Below are positions 12,575 to 24,479 of a stretch of DNA of 64,000 bases, piece by piece; within the stretch, counting starts at the first letter, position 1, and every line of letters starts with the position of its first letter. The position numbers were made by a program, and so were the translations under genes. A model generated the notes under the pieces. It saw only the letters and a list, made by a program, of their open reading frames with translations, did no database searches and was not told where the DNA came from. Source of the stretch: Breviolum minutum Mf 1.05b.01 (Eukaryota; Sar; Dinophyceae; Suessiales; Symbiodiniaceae); NCBI GenBank assembly GCA_000507305.1, contig DF240153.1, positions 62,001 to 126,000 on the forward strand. The letters are read 5' to 3'.

Positions 12575-13111
12575 CTAATAGGCGTCGTCAAAGTACGTTG
12601 ACCCCACCACGTCAATTAGACGTAGGTTCACCCCCCGCCGCACACAGGGCTCGCGGAGCTGATTCACGGCACCGGTCAGCTCATCTAGCGTACATCGCCC
12701 GAGGCCGTTTCCGGCCCAAATGAGCCTGACCGAATTACATGCATTCCCCGGTACCTCACATCCCACTACCGGTGGCTGCCACAGCAGCAGCTGCTGCTGA
12801 AGCGGCGTCTCCATCATCGTCCTCGCAGGAAAAGAACTAACCACTCGGTTGGACTGTCCCCAAAAAATGGTGCTCCAAGAGCGAAAATGCATTCCGTGCA
12901 CGCAGCACGGGCATTGATTGCGCAAAAGCCATGGCCAGCTGTAAGCGCCCAACTCCCTTTCCCCACCCATCTTTGAGTTGTGGCTACAGTAAAGATTTGA
13001 AACGTCGCCGCCGCAATCTTGGCTTCTTGTAGCTGGCCTGGCGGCCCTGATGCCCAAGGAGGCAAGAGTCCGAGAGGATGATGTCACATCCTGATCACAA
13101 CGATAAAACAA
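12575..13111 (-). CDS. Candidate coding region of unknown function
   Basis: 178-codon minus frame. The C-terminal half is the most protein-like: WAGNGLGRCTLDELTGAVNQ, then LREPCVRRGVNLRLIDVVGS and TYFDDAY before the stop. No known domain seen. It lies in the TIR-element-poor island of 11.8-14.7 kb. The first third may be intron or out of frame. Confidence 0.32.
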   Translation of the reverse strand: MFYRCDQDVTSSSRTLASLGIRAARPATRSQDCGGDVSNLYCSHNSKMGGERELGAYSWPWLLRNQCPCCVHGMHFRSWSTIFWGQSNRVVSSFPARTMMETPLQQQLLLWQPPVVGCEVPGNACNSVRLIWAGNGLGRCTLDELTGAVNQLREPCVRRGVNLRLIDVVGSTYFDDAY

Positions 13112-13129
13112 GTAGGGAAAGCATTGATT

Positions 13130-13510
13130 TTGCGTGTGTCCCTTCGTGGGTCATGACATATGCAAAGCGGGCCTTCGAGAGCTCCTGCCGTCTTCAGGAT
13201 GGCGATCAGCTCCAGCATATTGCGAACCATCCACAAAGGACCTCATTGATGGATGGAGGTTCATGCATGGCATGCAACAGCAGGCGGCGTATGCAAAACG
13301 ATCGACAGCTCTCTGATGCTGGTGAAGGGGCGCGCTGCCCCTCCGCCTGCACTTGTCGAACATGCGTGCGGCTTCCTGAAAGGGCTTCAGGGGGCGTTGT
13401 ATTTTCTTTCGTGCACCACGGAGAATCAACTTGAACGAAAGCCAAAGGAAGAGCACTGGATAAAACTATACAACAAAATATGAGCGAATAGTTAACTGGC
13501 CTCCACACCT
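13130..13510. other. Gene-like segment, strand ambiguous
   Basis: Open in several frames. On minus from 13508 the frame begins with a signal-peptide-like stretch (MWRPVNYSLIFCCIVLSSAL, then PLAFVQ). On plus 13253-13483 it reads GRAAPPPALVEHACGFLKGL and QLERKPKEEHWIKLYNKI to a stop. Both are plausible and I cannot choose without homology. Confidence 0.22.
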
Positions 13511-13556
13511 TCGAAGAGCCCCTGCACCGCGCTGTAAGCTGCGGAAGTATGCTAGT

Positions 13557-13812
13557 ACCTATGCATGTATGTATGTATGTATGTATGTATGTACGTATGT
13601 ACGTATGTACGTATGTACGTATGTACGTATGTACGTATGTACGTATGTATGTATGTATGTATGTATGTCTGTATGTCTGTATGTCTGTATGTCTGTATGT
13701 CTGTATGTCTGTATGTACATGTTTTTGTTTGTATGTATGTATGTATGTATGTATGTATGCATGTATGCATGTATGTATGTTTGTATGTTTGTATGTATGT
13801 ACATGTAAATGA
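13557..13812. repeat. (ATGT)n compound tetranucleotide repeat
   Basis: ATGT, ACGT and CTGT units. The repeat and the AT-rich sequence after it give frames open on both strands (MYVC-type), which are artefacts. Confidence 0.93.
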
Positions 13813-14089
13813 AAATGTAAACGTACATGTAAAGGTAAATGTAAATGTATACATACATATATTTATGTTTATGTTTATGCATTTGTTCTTCTATGTACAT
13901 GTAAATCCTTGCTAATATGAATGTGTTAGACCCTCAAAGATTTCAAGTTCGGGCGGTCTTGGGGTGGGTAGGTTGCGAAAGCGGCATACGAGGCGGGAAA
14001 AGCTAACAGGGCCTCGTTGCACCATTTTTTTTTTTGAAGCGAAAAACCTTAAAAAATCTCTGGGGTGATTTTGATGACAGCTGCACTGG

Positions 14090-14750
14090 GTGGAAGCCCA
14101 GGGTTTACCTTCCAACAGATGGCTGCCTCCTCCCCAAGCTTGTGCCCCCTTTTTCAGGACCCCAAGGAGCGCCTTTCAAAGCTTGGCTCGATGCAAATCT
14201 GTGGGTGTACTTGTTGCTGACTCCAAAGTGGTGCATCAGCCTCCCCTAATTGTGGAATTTCCAGCCAGGTGCTGCATTGTTAGACTGCCCTTGGCATTGG
14301 ACCTGATACATTTCCGCTCGTTTCGCGCAGCTCGAAGGGAAGCGCGAAAAAAAATAAGGACCCGAAAAAAAGGGGAAACAAAAAATCGTGAGAGTTTCCC
14401 CTTCTTTCTACCTCCAAAAACCCCCCGCACCGGAAGGATCTATTTTTGCCTGTCGTTGGCCTCTTTTTCTTCTCTTGCTGTTTTGTTTTTCTGTTTCAGT
14501 TGCTGGGGAAAAAAAATTCGGAAAAATCTCTGCAATATGTTTCCCGCATGCGCCATGCCTATCAGTATCATGCAGGTGAAGGCATCATACACAAATACAT
14601 CTTTCCACTTCATGTAAAAAGAAAAGTCGCAGTTCAACTCGTGAATGTCTTTCCCATCATGCTTCCTTCTGTGCTGATGGGTCAATTTGCCTTGAAGAGT
14701 GACATTGAATGCAATCTGGAAAATGCTTCCTTGTGATGTGTTTCTGTATC
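14090..14750. other. Gene-like segment with coding-like frames on both strands
   Basis: Plus 14150-14340 after CCCCCTTTTTCAG reads SVGVLVADSKVVHQPPLIVE and FPARCCIVRLPLALDLIHF. Plus 14540-14736 reads YHAGEGIIHKYIFPLHVKRK and PSVLMGQFALKSDIECNLEN to a stop. Minus 14740-14560 reads KDIHELNCDFSFYMKWKDVF and VYDAFTCMILIGMAHAG. Exonic character is likely, strand undecided. Confidence 0.22.
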
Positions 14751-15007
14751 TCGGGGAATCCCTATAAACCTTCATTTGCCACTGTTACTGGGCGGAGGAC
14801 GTTTGGCACTAAGACGGAAAGCGGAAAATGCCACTGTTACTGTGTGGGGGGGTAGATCCAAAACTATCGCACACGAAAGCCTTTTTGGTCAGTCTTCCCT
14901 TAAAAATTGTATTGAGTAACAACTAATCACAGCTGATATCAATTTCTAATGCTTGGAGAACAAAGTTGTTCCCAAACCCCCCCTTGAAAAAAACACACAC
15001 ACAAATT

Positions 15008-15108
15008 CTAGTTGGTGGTTGAACCAACCCAATTGAAACATATTAGTCAAATTGGATCATCGCCGCAGGTAGGGGTTAAAACAAAAAATCTTTGAAACCA
15101 CCACCTAG
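15008..15108 (+). mobile_element. MITE family A copy 6 with 4-bp TSD
   Basis: 101 bp, CTAGTTGGTGGTTGAACC to CCACCACCTAG, flanked on both sides by AATT. Confidence 0.82.
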
Positions 15109-15528
15109 AATTTCACCACCCTGGGGAAAGTTCACCGTTTTTGACGTTAGTTTCCATCAGCTTGAAACCCCCAAACCCAGAGAATCCAGTCGCCTAAAAG
15201 ATTTGGTCCTTTCCTAGAATCCCCCATGACAACCAGTGTAAAATGGATGGAAATGGTGCTTTCCAACCATTTCCTATGCAAAGAAATTTGAAATCATCCA
15301 ATAGCCAACCATAAAATGCTTGTCTTGGATTTGCTTGTTCGATGCTTGGAAAGTCAGTATTTAAAAAAATCTTCTCCAAAAAATGGTCATTTAACAAATT
15401 GGTAAAAATCGGTTTAAAAAAAAAAACACAAATCCAAGTTCCAAATCCAAGTTGTTTCGGAGGGGTTCCAAGTTCCAAGTTGATTTTCCAGGCACCGCCC
15501 TGCCCTCGAAAACCCACCACCCTGCCCT

Positions 15529-15714
15529 GTGCCCCCCCAACCCTCGACTGGGCGTATGCGTGGGATGTCGATGCCGCGTGGACGCTCCGGCGCTTTGACT
15601 GAAAGGACGACACGGGGGCGCCGTGTTTGGGAAACCCTTCAAACGAAGGACTTACAGAACTTTGGGGGATGGGATGAATTGGATGATTTGTTTCTGGAAG
15701 TGGACGTTCTATAA
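15529..15714 (+). CDS. Candidate terminal exon
   Basis: 61 codons ending in a stop, in a GC-rich patch within AT-rich DNA. The tail reads SGALTERTTRGRRVWETLQT and FGGWDELDDLFLEVDVL, a charged pattern typical of coding sequence. The first ATG may not be used; the start may be a splice acceptor upstream. Product not recognised. It is followed 42 bp later by a family E element. Confidence 0.35.
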   Translation: MPPQPSTGRMRGMSMPRGRSGALTERTTRGRRVWETLQTKDLQNFGGWDELDDLFLEVDVL

Positions 15715-15755
15715 TTCATGTAGATATGATTTGATATGATATAAATATATATTTA

Positions 15756-15861
15756 TACCTGGAACCTGTAACAGTCCTCTATTTTGGGGGGTTGTTTGCC
15801 CTCCAAAGCAAGGAGGGAAAATTCTTCAAGCAAAACCAGGGTCATCAAAGGGTTCCAGGTA
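15756..15861. repeat. Family E TIR element
   Basis: TACCTGGAACC and GGTTCCAGGTA ends; CCTCTATTTTGGGGGG and CCTCCAAAGCAAGG inner stem. Confidence 0.75.
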
Positions 15862-15914
15862 TGTACACACACGTTGCCCTTGTTGAAATAATTGGATGAT
15901 TTGCACCTATGTAA

Positions 15915-16015
15915 CTAGTTGGTGGTTGAACCAACCCATTTGAAAAATATTAGTCAAAATGGGAATCTTCCCCAAATAGGGATGAAAATAAAAAATATTT
16001 GAAACCACCACCCAG
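15915..16015 (+). mobile_element. MITE family A copy 7 with 4-bp TSD
   Basis: 101 bp, flanked on both sides by GTAA; right end CCCAG instead of CCTAG. Confidence 0.82.
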
Positions 16016-16233
16016 GTAATCTTACCATGAAACACCTAGCAGCAGCTTCCCTTGAAACACTTCCTGGCAGTTCTCGCGCGTTTTGGCCCGCCTTTCGCGA
16101 CGGGTCACCGAGCGACCGCGATAACCTGTATTGGTCCAACCTGTTGGTTGGCGACAAAAAAATCTGAGTGAGATGACCCTCCAAGTAACCATTCCTGTAT
16201 GGTATATTTACCTAAATGAATGGTAAACTAGTA

Positions 16234-16347
16234 CCTGGCAATTCTGCAAACGTGACCTTTTTGGGATGGTGATTTGTGACCCTTTTCAATGCTTGTTGGT
16301 GACCTCCAACGATCGGGGATGAAAAGGTCACGGCTTGAATCACCTGG
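16234..16347 (-). repeat. Family B TIR element
   Basis: CCTGGCAATTCTG start, GTGACCTTTTTGGGATGG, then GGTCACGGCTTGAATCACC end. Opposite orientation to the copy at 16494, 147 bp away. Confidence 0.75.
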
Positions 16348-16493
16348 GTGAGATAGTTTAAGGGAGTTTTCCATTTTGCAGTGGCTCAAAACCACTGATT
16401 CCCTCCCCCCAAAAAAAGATGGGTTCCAACCGATATTACTCTCAACCCACAATCTCGGCAAATTTTTCCGATGAATTCCCAAACCAGGTGATT

Positions 16494-16592
16494 CAAGCCC
16501 TGACCTGTTTATCCCCGATTTTTGGAGGTCACCAGCAACCTTTGACAGGGTCACATTTTCACCCCAAAAAGGGCACCAGCAGAATTGCCAGG
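16494..16592 (+). repeat. Family B TIR element
   Basis: CCAGGTGATTCAAGCC start, AGAATTGCCAGG end, with paired GTGACC/GGTCAC blocks inside. Confidence 0.75.
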
Positions 16593-16604
16593 AACTTGAT
16601 TTGT

Positions 16605-16779
16605 TTTTGGAATATTTTGGGGAAGATGACTACTCTTGGTATCAGAGAAGATTCCAAGGAAGAAGAGCTCGAAAAGGAAAAGGTAAAGGTAGAAAAGGAA
16701 AAGGAGGAAGATCAGGACGAAGATTTGTCAGATCTCGAAACAAAGGCAAAGGAAAGAGAAAAGGAACAAGTCGCCTAAT
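16605..16779 (+). pseudogene. Basic GKGKG-type fragment, possibly Copia-like gag
   Basis: FGEDDYSWYQRRFQGRRARK is followed by GKGKGRKGKGGRSGRRF and RNKGKGKRKGTSRLIK. An acidic/aromatic stretch followed by a G/K-rich tract resembles the region before integrase in dinoflagellate Copia polyproteins as I remember them. The other frame reads as a Glu/Lys-rich coil, so the frame choice is not certain. No protease, integrase or RT motifs follow. It sits directly after a family B MITE (16494-16592). Confidence 0.3.
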
Positions 16780-17299
16780 CAAGCTGCGTGAATCAAGCAA
16801 TTGTCCCTTAATTGTCTCATTCTTAAAGGTTCATGAAGCCCATCATTGTCCATTAATCCCCTAAGGCCTTTGCTATTTCCAGATAGGTTCTACTTAGGTC
16901 AAACCTTCATCTATGCAAAATGTCCTATAATTCCTAAACCTGCCTTAAGGGCATTTTTTGGGGTGGATATCCGGATCCCACACCACCATTTGGGGTGACC
17001 GGTGACCATGATTTTAGGCATCCATGATAAATTGAAGCACGCTGTTGCGGGACAGATGAATACTCTTCGTGGTGAGGATTTCATCTTGGGAAGGGGGTTG
17101 TCACCCAAAAATTTAAATCTGGAAAGGAAACCCTTTTGCAGGGGGTTTGAAGGGTCCCCCTGTGGTGACTGTTGCGGGCGGAAATCACTAGTTGCAAATG
17201 CCAATTACACCAGTTGGATACGAGAAATCCAACAGTGTTTGGGGGGGCCCATTACTGTAGATGTTTTTGAAGGATGGATGAATTTTCCAGATGATGTTA

Positions 17300-18150
17300 A
17301 TGGTTCATGAAATCCACAGGTTGCGACCCTCGTTCGATACCATTATATGTACCAGGATTTTTGAGATATCTTTCCCTAACAGCAAAAGCCTGGTGGGGAG
17401 ACAATCCTTGGCTTTTTGGGGCAATGGGTCGTATCTTTAGGGCTAAAGGTGTCTGTTAGTTTTAAATAAATTTTAGGGAGGGTATCGGAATCCATGAGTT
17501 CGTACAGGGTTTTTTTGAAAATTCAGGGACCAGCTTGATGACTTTCATTGAGAGCAGTACATTTCATGCTATAAAGGCCACCCTGCTACCAAAAATCGGC
17601 ACGATTTAGGTGGAAAAATCACTCCCAAACCCCCCAGCAGAGGGTAAGACCTGGGATTTTTGGCAAATACACAAAAGTTGATTCCCAACATAAATTGTCT
17701 GTTGTTTCTGTGACAGCGGAAGCCAAAAAAACAGGTTTTGATAAACCCCTAAGTAGGCGACGATCACCGCAAACTATGATGAACCCTGGAATGGGTATTC
17801 ACCCATGCAGGAAAACAAGAATCACCACATCATTTTTGGCACCCAAAATCTTACCCCAAAAAAATCCTGGGTTCTTTCAGTTGCTTCATACTTGAAAAAA
17901 AAAACACCATTTTATGGTGAAATGTAGTCAGATTTACAGCTGACCAATGAAGCCATACAAGAAAACACCACTCACCAATTTCTGTCAGGTTTTATCAGCC
18001 TTTAGTAAGCTGTAAAACCTTCCTCGAAAAATTTCAACAAAAAACGGAGAAATGCCCCCAGACCTCTCAGTAACGTTTGAGGACTAGCGCCACGGAGTAG
18101 ACCTCCATGAAATCCAAAAATTGGCGCAGCAAAGGAGGGAAACTGGTGGG
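17300..18150. other. Unannotated stretch
   Basis: Unique AT-rich sequence. The frame at 17150-17310 (NYTSWIREIQQCLGGPITVD) looks faintly coding but has no support. A C-like arm pair (18181-18280) follows. Confidence 0.4.
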
Positions 18151-18711
18151 GAAAAACTGAAAAATGGATTTAGGAGGAATTACCCTCCCAAAGTTTAACA
18201 GCACACCCCTGAAAAGTTACCGAAACCCAATAGGAAGCCGGAGCGTCTTCCAGTCCCACCATTTTTCAGGCGCTGTAAGTTGGATGGCTTTTGCTCGGTT
18301 GGAAGACACAGCCGGTTTTTTTTCAACTGCCTGGAACGCCTTTTGTGTCCTATTTGTTTAGGCAACTGGAAACCCCTAAAACCAGCAACTATTGCCTTAA
18401 AAATAGGGCACAAACGGCTTTCCAGGTGGGCTTATTCCCTGATCATAAGGCCGGCTATTTCATAAGGGTGGCATTGGGAGGGGTGGGCCCTCAAATTCCC
18501 ATGATTGCCTACAGTTATATAAATCAAAAAAATGGGCATGGAATTTGGATCTACCAAGATTTCCCACCGGAAGAAATTTGTGAGTTCCAAGTTGATGAGG
18601 GACACTTTTTTAATGTCAATTGTAGTAATTACGTCCTGCAAGAAAAAGAAAAGCTGAGTAGATCAATGGGCTTAATACATCCGGTGATAACTAAATGACT
18701 TCCAAATGGAG

Positions 18712-18816
18712 TACCCTCCCTAAAACTAACATAGCCCCTGAAAATAGGCCATCCCCAAAGGAAGCTAGTATTCCAACCATCCATTTTCAGGTGCTGCGTT
18801 AGTTTCAGGGAGGGTA
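18712..18816. mobile_element. Stowaway-like MITE, family C
   Basis: TIR CCCTCCCTAAAACTAAC and rc (GTTAGTTTCAGGGAGGG), flanked by TA on both sides. Confidence 0.8.
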
Positions 18817-18982
18817 TATTGCTCTAGGAGAAAATCGGATCAACATAGCCCACTTCGGATCCATGGGACGATTGGGAATATTTACCTACCTGCATAATTT
18901 ACCCATATGGGAAAATGGGAAACGGAATCCATAAGGTAGGGGAGCTAAAATATACAAAAAAATGATATATAATATATATACA

Positions 18983-19079
18983 TACCTGGAACCCTTTGAT
19001 GACCCTTCTTTTGGTTGGAGTTTAGGCCTTGTTTTGAAGGGTTAACCTTTAAAAATACGGGTCATTTGGGTTCCAGGTA
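18983..19079. repeat. Family E TIR element
   Basis: TACCTGGAACCC and GGGTTCCAGGTA ends. Confidence 0.75.
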
Positions 19080-19387
19080 TACATATACATATTCCTATGC
19101 CCTAGGCATCCTGGCTCACCTTAAGAGAATGGGAGCATGGAAGCTAAATACTGTGCTGAGGAAGGGGGAAAATCCATCCCAGCAATTGACAGTACCAATC
19201 ATTCCCCAAAAATCCTTCAAAATCATCTCATCTCAAAAAGCCCAAATTCGCCGCAGGCCTTGTCGTGTGTTGCTCCCAGTCCTTTGAGCTGAGGTGAAAA
19301 ATCCAAAAAACTGACCCGCTCGGAATTGAAGAAAAAAACTTCGGACGCGACGGGGCGATAAAAGTAAGAAACGTTTCAAGAAAATTT

Positions 19388-19506
19388 CCGGCAATTCTTA
19401 AGGTGACCTTTTTTTGGGGGATGGTGAGCAAATGACCCCTTAAGTGGTTAAGTGACCCCCTTCCCGATGGAGGGGATAAAAAGGTCACTTGACTTGAATC
19501 ACCTGG
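19388..19506 (-). repeat. Family B TIR element
   Basis: GGCAATTCTTAAGGTGACC to GACTTGAATCACCTGG. Confidence 0.72.
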
Positions 19507-19562
19507 TTTCTGTCTACTTTAGGGATGTGAGTTGCCCCGAAACCAGGATGCAATTCGTGGAA

Positions 19563-19610
19563 TAGATGGATAGATAGATAGATAGATAGATCGATAGATG
19601 GGTAGATGGA
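19563..19610. repeat. (GATA)n microsatellite
   Basis: GATAGATAGATA run with variants, followed by AT-rich sequence with (TA)n. Confidence 0.88.
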
Positions 19611-20220
19611 TAGATCAAAAAAAACAAATATGATGTGTAAAAATATACATATATATATATATATGATTGTACAAGGAGTGTTAGGTGCTACAAGATGGAC
19701 CCCCCAAAACACCAGTTATAGGGTCCTAGTGTCCCAAAACTGCCACTTATTTTTGGGGTGAAAAAATCACCTCTGGAGAAGCTGATTCATAGACACCTGG
19801 TGAGGTATTTGGGCCCAATCATGCCCCAAACATCCCCAAAACACCGAGTTCGGTCATTAGGTATTTGGGATGCCTACGGATCGATAGCAGTTTTTCAAAA
19901 GACATCTGAAACACGGTCAAGACACCCCGCCGTACTTTCGATTAAAGTTTATCTTTTTTTAAGTGGTTGTTTGATGACGGGGGGGCCCCAAAAAAATGCC
20001 GTTAATGAAAGAATCCCCACATAACTGGGGTAGTATTTCATCCCCAACAAATACCCCTAAACAACCAGCCAGTGGCCCTTTTTCATTGCTCATCTGGTAT
20101 CTTGGCTGTTAACCACCACCAACAAACCAACAACCCAACAACCACATCCTCCGACATTTGCCTTTCATGTGCGAGCAAAGATGCTTGGAAAGTCAGTTGA
20201 AAAAATCTTCCCCCACACCC

Positions 20221-20304
20221 ATAGGATCCATGTATGGTGTATTTACCTACATTTACCATAGAAATCCACTAGATGTAGGCAAATATACCATACATGGATG
20301 GTAT
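20221..20304. repeat. Family F long hairpin
   Basis: ATCCATGTATGGTGTATTT and AAATATACCATACATGGAT arms. Confidence 0.82.
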
Positions 20305-21179
20305 GGGAAATGGTTCGTTCCTTTGATGGTGATGAATCCCATGGGACAATCCGTTACAAAAATCATCAACTAAACAAATCCAAGTTTTCCTATAGTAGGG
20401 GACGGGGATGGTCATCAACCTTATTTTCCATCTGGGGTTTACATAACCATTTAATAAGGATTCCCCTCATTTTCCAGGTGGGATGAGTTTATCCCCAAAT
20501 ATAGCTTTCGACCCCAAAACCCATGGTGGTTTTAAGTCTTAAGCCCCAAAAGATATGGCTCCCAGAAGTTATAACCCCTAAAAACCAAGGTCTTCTTATA
20601 TAGTTCCCAAGCCGTTTTTTTTCGACCCAAACCGGATGGAAAAAGGGGGACATGACTTTTGATGGTTGCGAAGTTGCCTTGCACTCGTCGAAGCACGAGT
20701 GCTACTGACCGAGACCTCATCCGGCTGCGAATCCAACGTGTACCTTGGCGAAAGACGCCAACGAATCCTTCGGCACGTGTCCTTTGGAGGTTTTTTTGGT
20801 TGTGTCCCCTCCTTTTTTTTGGATGTGGGGTGGTTGGATTTTATTGTTGAGGTTTTTGTACTTTTTTATCCATGTATAAAAAACATCATGGGTCTTTTCA
20901 CCAAACATCCACCAAACAAAATGGTTGTTTGTTTGGAGTTTTATAGGGGTTAAGTTATAACTATAACTTCAGTTACCCAATAGTTACCCATATGGCCATT
21001 TACAGGTGTGTTTGTTTGACTCCATTTGTAACTGGTTTTCCGGGCCCATCTTCAAGGCGCCCTTGGATTTTTGAAAAGCTGCTTTTCAGTTGGGATGGGA
21101 ATTGCCGCCGAACGCCCCTCCGGAAGTAACAGTGGGAAGTAACGGTCAAAAAAAGGGGTCCACAAAGTTAGAAATGTAA

Positions 21180-21302
21180 TACACCTCCCTAAAGTTAGCT
21201 AATGGCACGAACCTGCAAAATAGGCCTAAACGCCCCAAAAGGATGATTCATCTTCCAAGCATCCCCATGTTCAGGTGCAAGCTGTCAGTTTCAAGGAGGG
21301 TA
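21180..21302. mobile_element. Stowaway-like MITE, family C
   Basis: ACCTCCCTAAAGTTAGC left and CAGTTTCAAGGAGGGTA right arms, with the AAGGATGATTCATCTTCC core. Confidence 0.7.
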
Positions 21303-21429
21303 ATCCTGATGATCACTACTACTGGGTGACGAAGAGCATCCCAAATGATCGGTTGAGATGAGATATGTGCCATTTGTGGCACCTAAGAAAAGAAAAAAAA
21401 ACACTCTCCCCAGCCCAGCCAAAAAAATA

Positions 21430-21545
21430 CCTCGCAATTCTTTGTGACCTTTTTTGGGATGGTGAGTTTACGTGACCACAAAGGTTGTTTTTCGTGACCT
21501 GCAAAAAATCCTGGATAAAAAGGTCACTTGACTTGAATCGCCTGA
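21430..21545 (-). repeat. Family B TIR element
   Basis: CGCAATTCTTTGTGACC to GACTTGAATCGCCTG. Confidence 0.72.
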
Positions 21546-22505
21546 GCAATGAAGAAAAAAACCTGTTTGTTTCGGGTTTCTGTTGAGGATGAAATCCTAC
21601 CCACTTATAATAAGGATTATAAATTATAATAAACCATTATAAGGATCCCTATCAACCAACCAGGAGCAACTTGTTCAAACATCCCCATTAAACCAGCCAT
21701 AAGTCCAAATGGGTTTGACCAAGCCAAAAGTCCTATCCCCATTGGTTTCTGCCCACTGTTCTTCCTGAAACACCCCTCGGGTCGACCCGGGGTCACTCGG
21801 TGAACTCATCCATGGACCATTCATTACTGTCGCTACATGGGGCCGCCTCAAGGAGGGCCCAGGCTCCCTCCATTTTTTGGCAAGTTTTTTTTTTTCGGGG
21901 CAAGAAATGATGGGAAAATAATGTGGAACTGATTTCGTTTCAGGCAATTTTTGCTGAGAAATCAGTGGATCTTTTTTTGGAGATGTTGCGGTGTTGGGGT
22001 GTTTGTTGGACGTTTTTCTTAAAATTAAACAGAGATGATCACTTTTTTGAATGACAGGAAGTCTTGGGATAGACTTGGGGGCAACATGAATCAAGAGCTA
22101 ATTAATTGCAACGAAACGATTTGAGGCAGATGATTTCTGGGGTGTTTCACATGGGGTGTTTACATCGACCCAAATTACGCCCAGTGAGGAACTTGAGATT
22201 AATGGTTGGCTGTCGGTGAAATTTCCCATTAAAAACCGTGTCCCAACTTTCCCGAAACCATTGGTCCCAAGTTCCTTCCAGGCCAGGGAAGAAAATCAAA
22301 AATCATCAAAAATCCATATACCTCCCCAGTGAAGATTTTCCAGTTTGGTGGTAAATTCATGGATTTTGAAGACGACCCCACACAAAAGCACTCACGTACA
22401 CATATCATATACATGTGTATAGATATAATTATATAGGGCTTGATGGTTCAGAAATCCTGCCACCCCCGAAAACTAACATAACAACGGAATCGTGAGTGGA
22501 GCGAA

Positions 22506-22923
22506 GGACTTCAACAAAGGCATGTGCGCTAGTCCTCTCCATCCAATTGCGAACTCCTTGTTTCTTCCTTCCATCCAAAGCAATGCTGCATCACCTCAGG
22601 ATGCCCATTGTAGGCTGAAAGGGCAATCCGGTTGATGACACTGTCCAGAACAGTGCCACGGGCCTCTGTTGCCTTCACCATGGTTGGGATGCGAAGGAAA
22701 CTTGTAAGCATGTTTTGGGCAAACTGGTTGCTGAGAGCATCTTCTCCATGGCCAAACCATCAGAAGCGCAATCCAACAAGTCATTGCTGCCAGCATCTTC
22801 TGTGATCCATCTCCAAAATACAAAGTGCCATACAGCCTCGGCAAGGTCATTGGGAGGCCACTGATCAAAGCGTGCCACAACCATCTCGCCCTGACAAACA
22901 CCATCAACAGCCAGGTGGTTCAA
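22506..22923 (-). pseudogene. Coding-like remnant of unknown protein
   Basis: Reading minus, VARFDQWPPNDLAEAVWHFV, then FWRWITEDAGSNDLLDCASD, and after a one-base change near 22740 NQFAQNMLTSFLRIPTMVKA, RGTVLDSVINRIALSAYNGH and PEVMQHCFGWKEE to a stop at about 22529. Residue composition and the lack of repeats suggest former coding sequence. I do not recognise the family. It begins exactly where a family B MITE (22911-23025) starts, so it may have been truncated by that insertion. Confidence 0.4.
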
Positions 22924-23025
22924 GCCGTGACCTTTTCATCCCCGATCGTTGGAGGTCACCAACAAGCATTGAAAAGGGTCACGTTAACTCACCATCCCAA
23001 AAAGGTCACCAGCAGAATTGCCAGG
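22911..23025 (+). repeat. Family B TIR element
   Basis: CCAGGTGGTTCAAGCCGTGAC to AGAATTGCCAGG; cuts into the coding-like remnant at 22506-22923. Confidence 0.75.
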
Positions 23026-23765
23026 AGTGAGTTTTTTACCTTCACTAACTAAAGAAAGGTGATTAGCTTCACCAAGGACTGGTTTTCTCCGAGGTGTTCA
23101 AAAGTGGGCCGAGTTCAATCTCACAACATGGTTCCCATGGTGTGCCTGATCAGCTGGACATTTTTGTGGTTTCTCCATATGTTTTTCCGCAAAAAAAAAA
23201 CATATGAAATGTTGAGGTCAAAATCATGAAAACCAAACCACCCAACAGAATCATGCTTAGTTCTCGAAATGACATTTTATGTGGCGGAAACTCACCTTTT
23301 GGCCCGTTTTGTACATTTTTTGCAGGTAGAATTCAGTATCCAACTGACCTGAATCAACCAGTATGAACTCAAATTCTTCAAGAAAAATATCTTCCAACTG
23401 TGATTGGTTGAACATTTTATTCAAGGAACCAACGATAAATTACCGTAATTAGGTGACTTTTGAAGGAAAGCTATTGAGATTTTAGATCAATCCTTTTTGT
23501 GACGTGATTTTTTCGTAAAACCCACTCATTGCGGCCCCATGATGTAAGAAAACCACCAATTTTTATGCAGGAAATACATCTTCATTCGTCCATGTTCCAG
23601 CCAGCCATCTTAGATGTTTTCTTCGGAGTTGTAGCTATCCATGACAAAAACTTGGAGGATCATCCCGGTTGGTTTCAGTGGTTCGGATCACCCATATTGA
23701 TTTCAGCCATTTAAAGGCCATGTATTGAAGGGAAACAACCCGATTCTTAGGGGACTTACTTACGC

Positions 23766-23855
23766 TCCAAGTAACCATTCATGTATGGTATATTTACCTA
23801 GATTTCGTTGATTATGGTAAATTAGTACATAAATATGTACCATACATTCATGGAG
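23766..23855. repeat. Family F hairpin, diverged
   Basis: CATGTATGGTATATTTACC left; GTACCATACATTCATGG right. Preceded by a family H type segment from 23652. Confidence 0.65.
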
Positions 23856-23905
23856 CACATATAGGTTACAACTCAGCCACGAAAAAAACTCTTACCATGA
23901 CATAC

Positions 23906-24005
23906 TCGTTGGTTAATGACGGGATCCTTATTTCATGGTTTATTATTATTATCCCCACATAACTGGGTAGTATTTCATCCCTTACATACCCCTAAACAAC
24001 CAGGG
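23906..24005. repeat. Family G repeat
   Basis: GTTGGTTAATGACGGGATCC, AACTGGGTAGTATTTCATCC and CCCTAAACAACCAGGG. Related copies or pieces lie near 20008-20075, 32985-33062, 37335-37426, 37805-37900, 42755-42856, 45418-45690 and 49225-49290. Confidence 0.65.
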
Positions 24006-24249
24006 CCCTTTTTTTCATTGATTCATTTACAGTACCCTGCTGGAAACAAACATGACATTGGAAAATCCCCAATTGCAATAGGAAGTACATCTTCATTCAT
24101 GGTGGGTTTTCCATTTCCATGTCAGTTTTCCAGTGTCTGGATTTGTTTCATTCATTTACACCCCCAAAAACTAACATAGATACCCAAAATGATGGGCCTT
24201 GGAAAAGGTAATTCCCTTAAAAAATATTAAAAAAATAGTAATTTTTCTT

Positions 24250-24342
24250 ACACCCCTGAAGATTAACGGCTGGTAACATGTCCTCCATGGAGGTTTGGAA
24301 CGTAGGTTCGTTCCAGTCACCCTTCATCTTCCAGGGGTGTAT
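24250..24342. repeat. Family D hairpin
   Basis: TTACACCCCTGAAGATTAAC and ATCTTCCAGGGGTGTA arms. Confidence 0.62.
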
Positions 24343-24479
24343 CAGGCGTTCAGGGGTGTAAAAAACCCTGGAAAAATGAACAAACATGGAACCTGAAAAT
24401 CACCCAAAGCCTCGAAATCCGGAAAATCATCTGAACCAACCATCCATCCAAACGTCCATGAAATTTGGGGTTCCACCCG

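Noticed and set aside
13549-13915. Frames coding for MYVC and THTY repeats
   Set aside because: Tetranucleotide repeat open on both strands.
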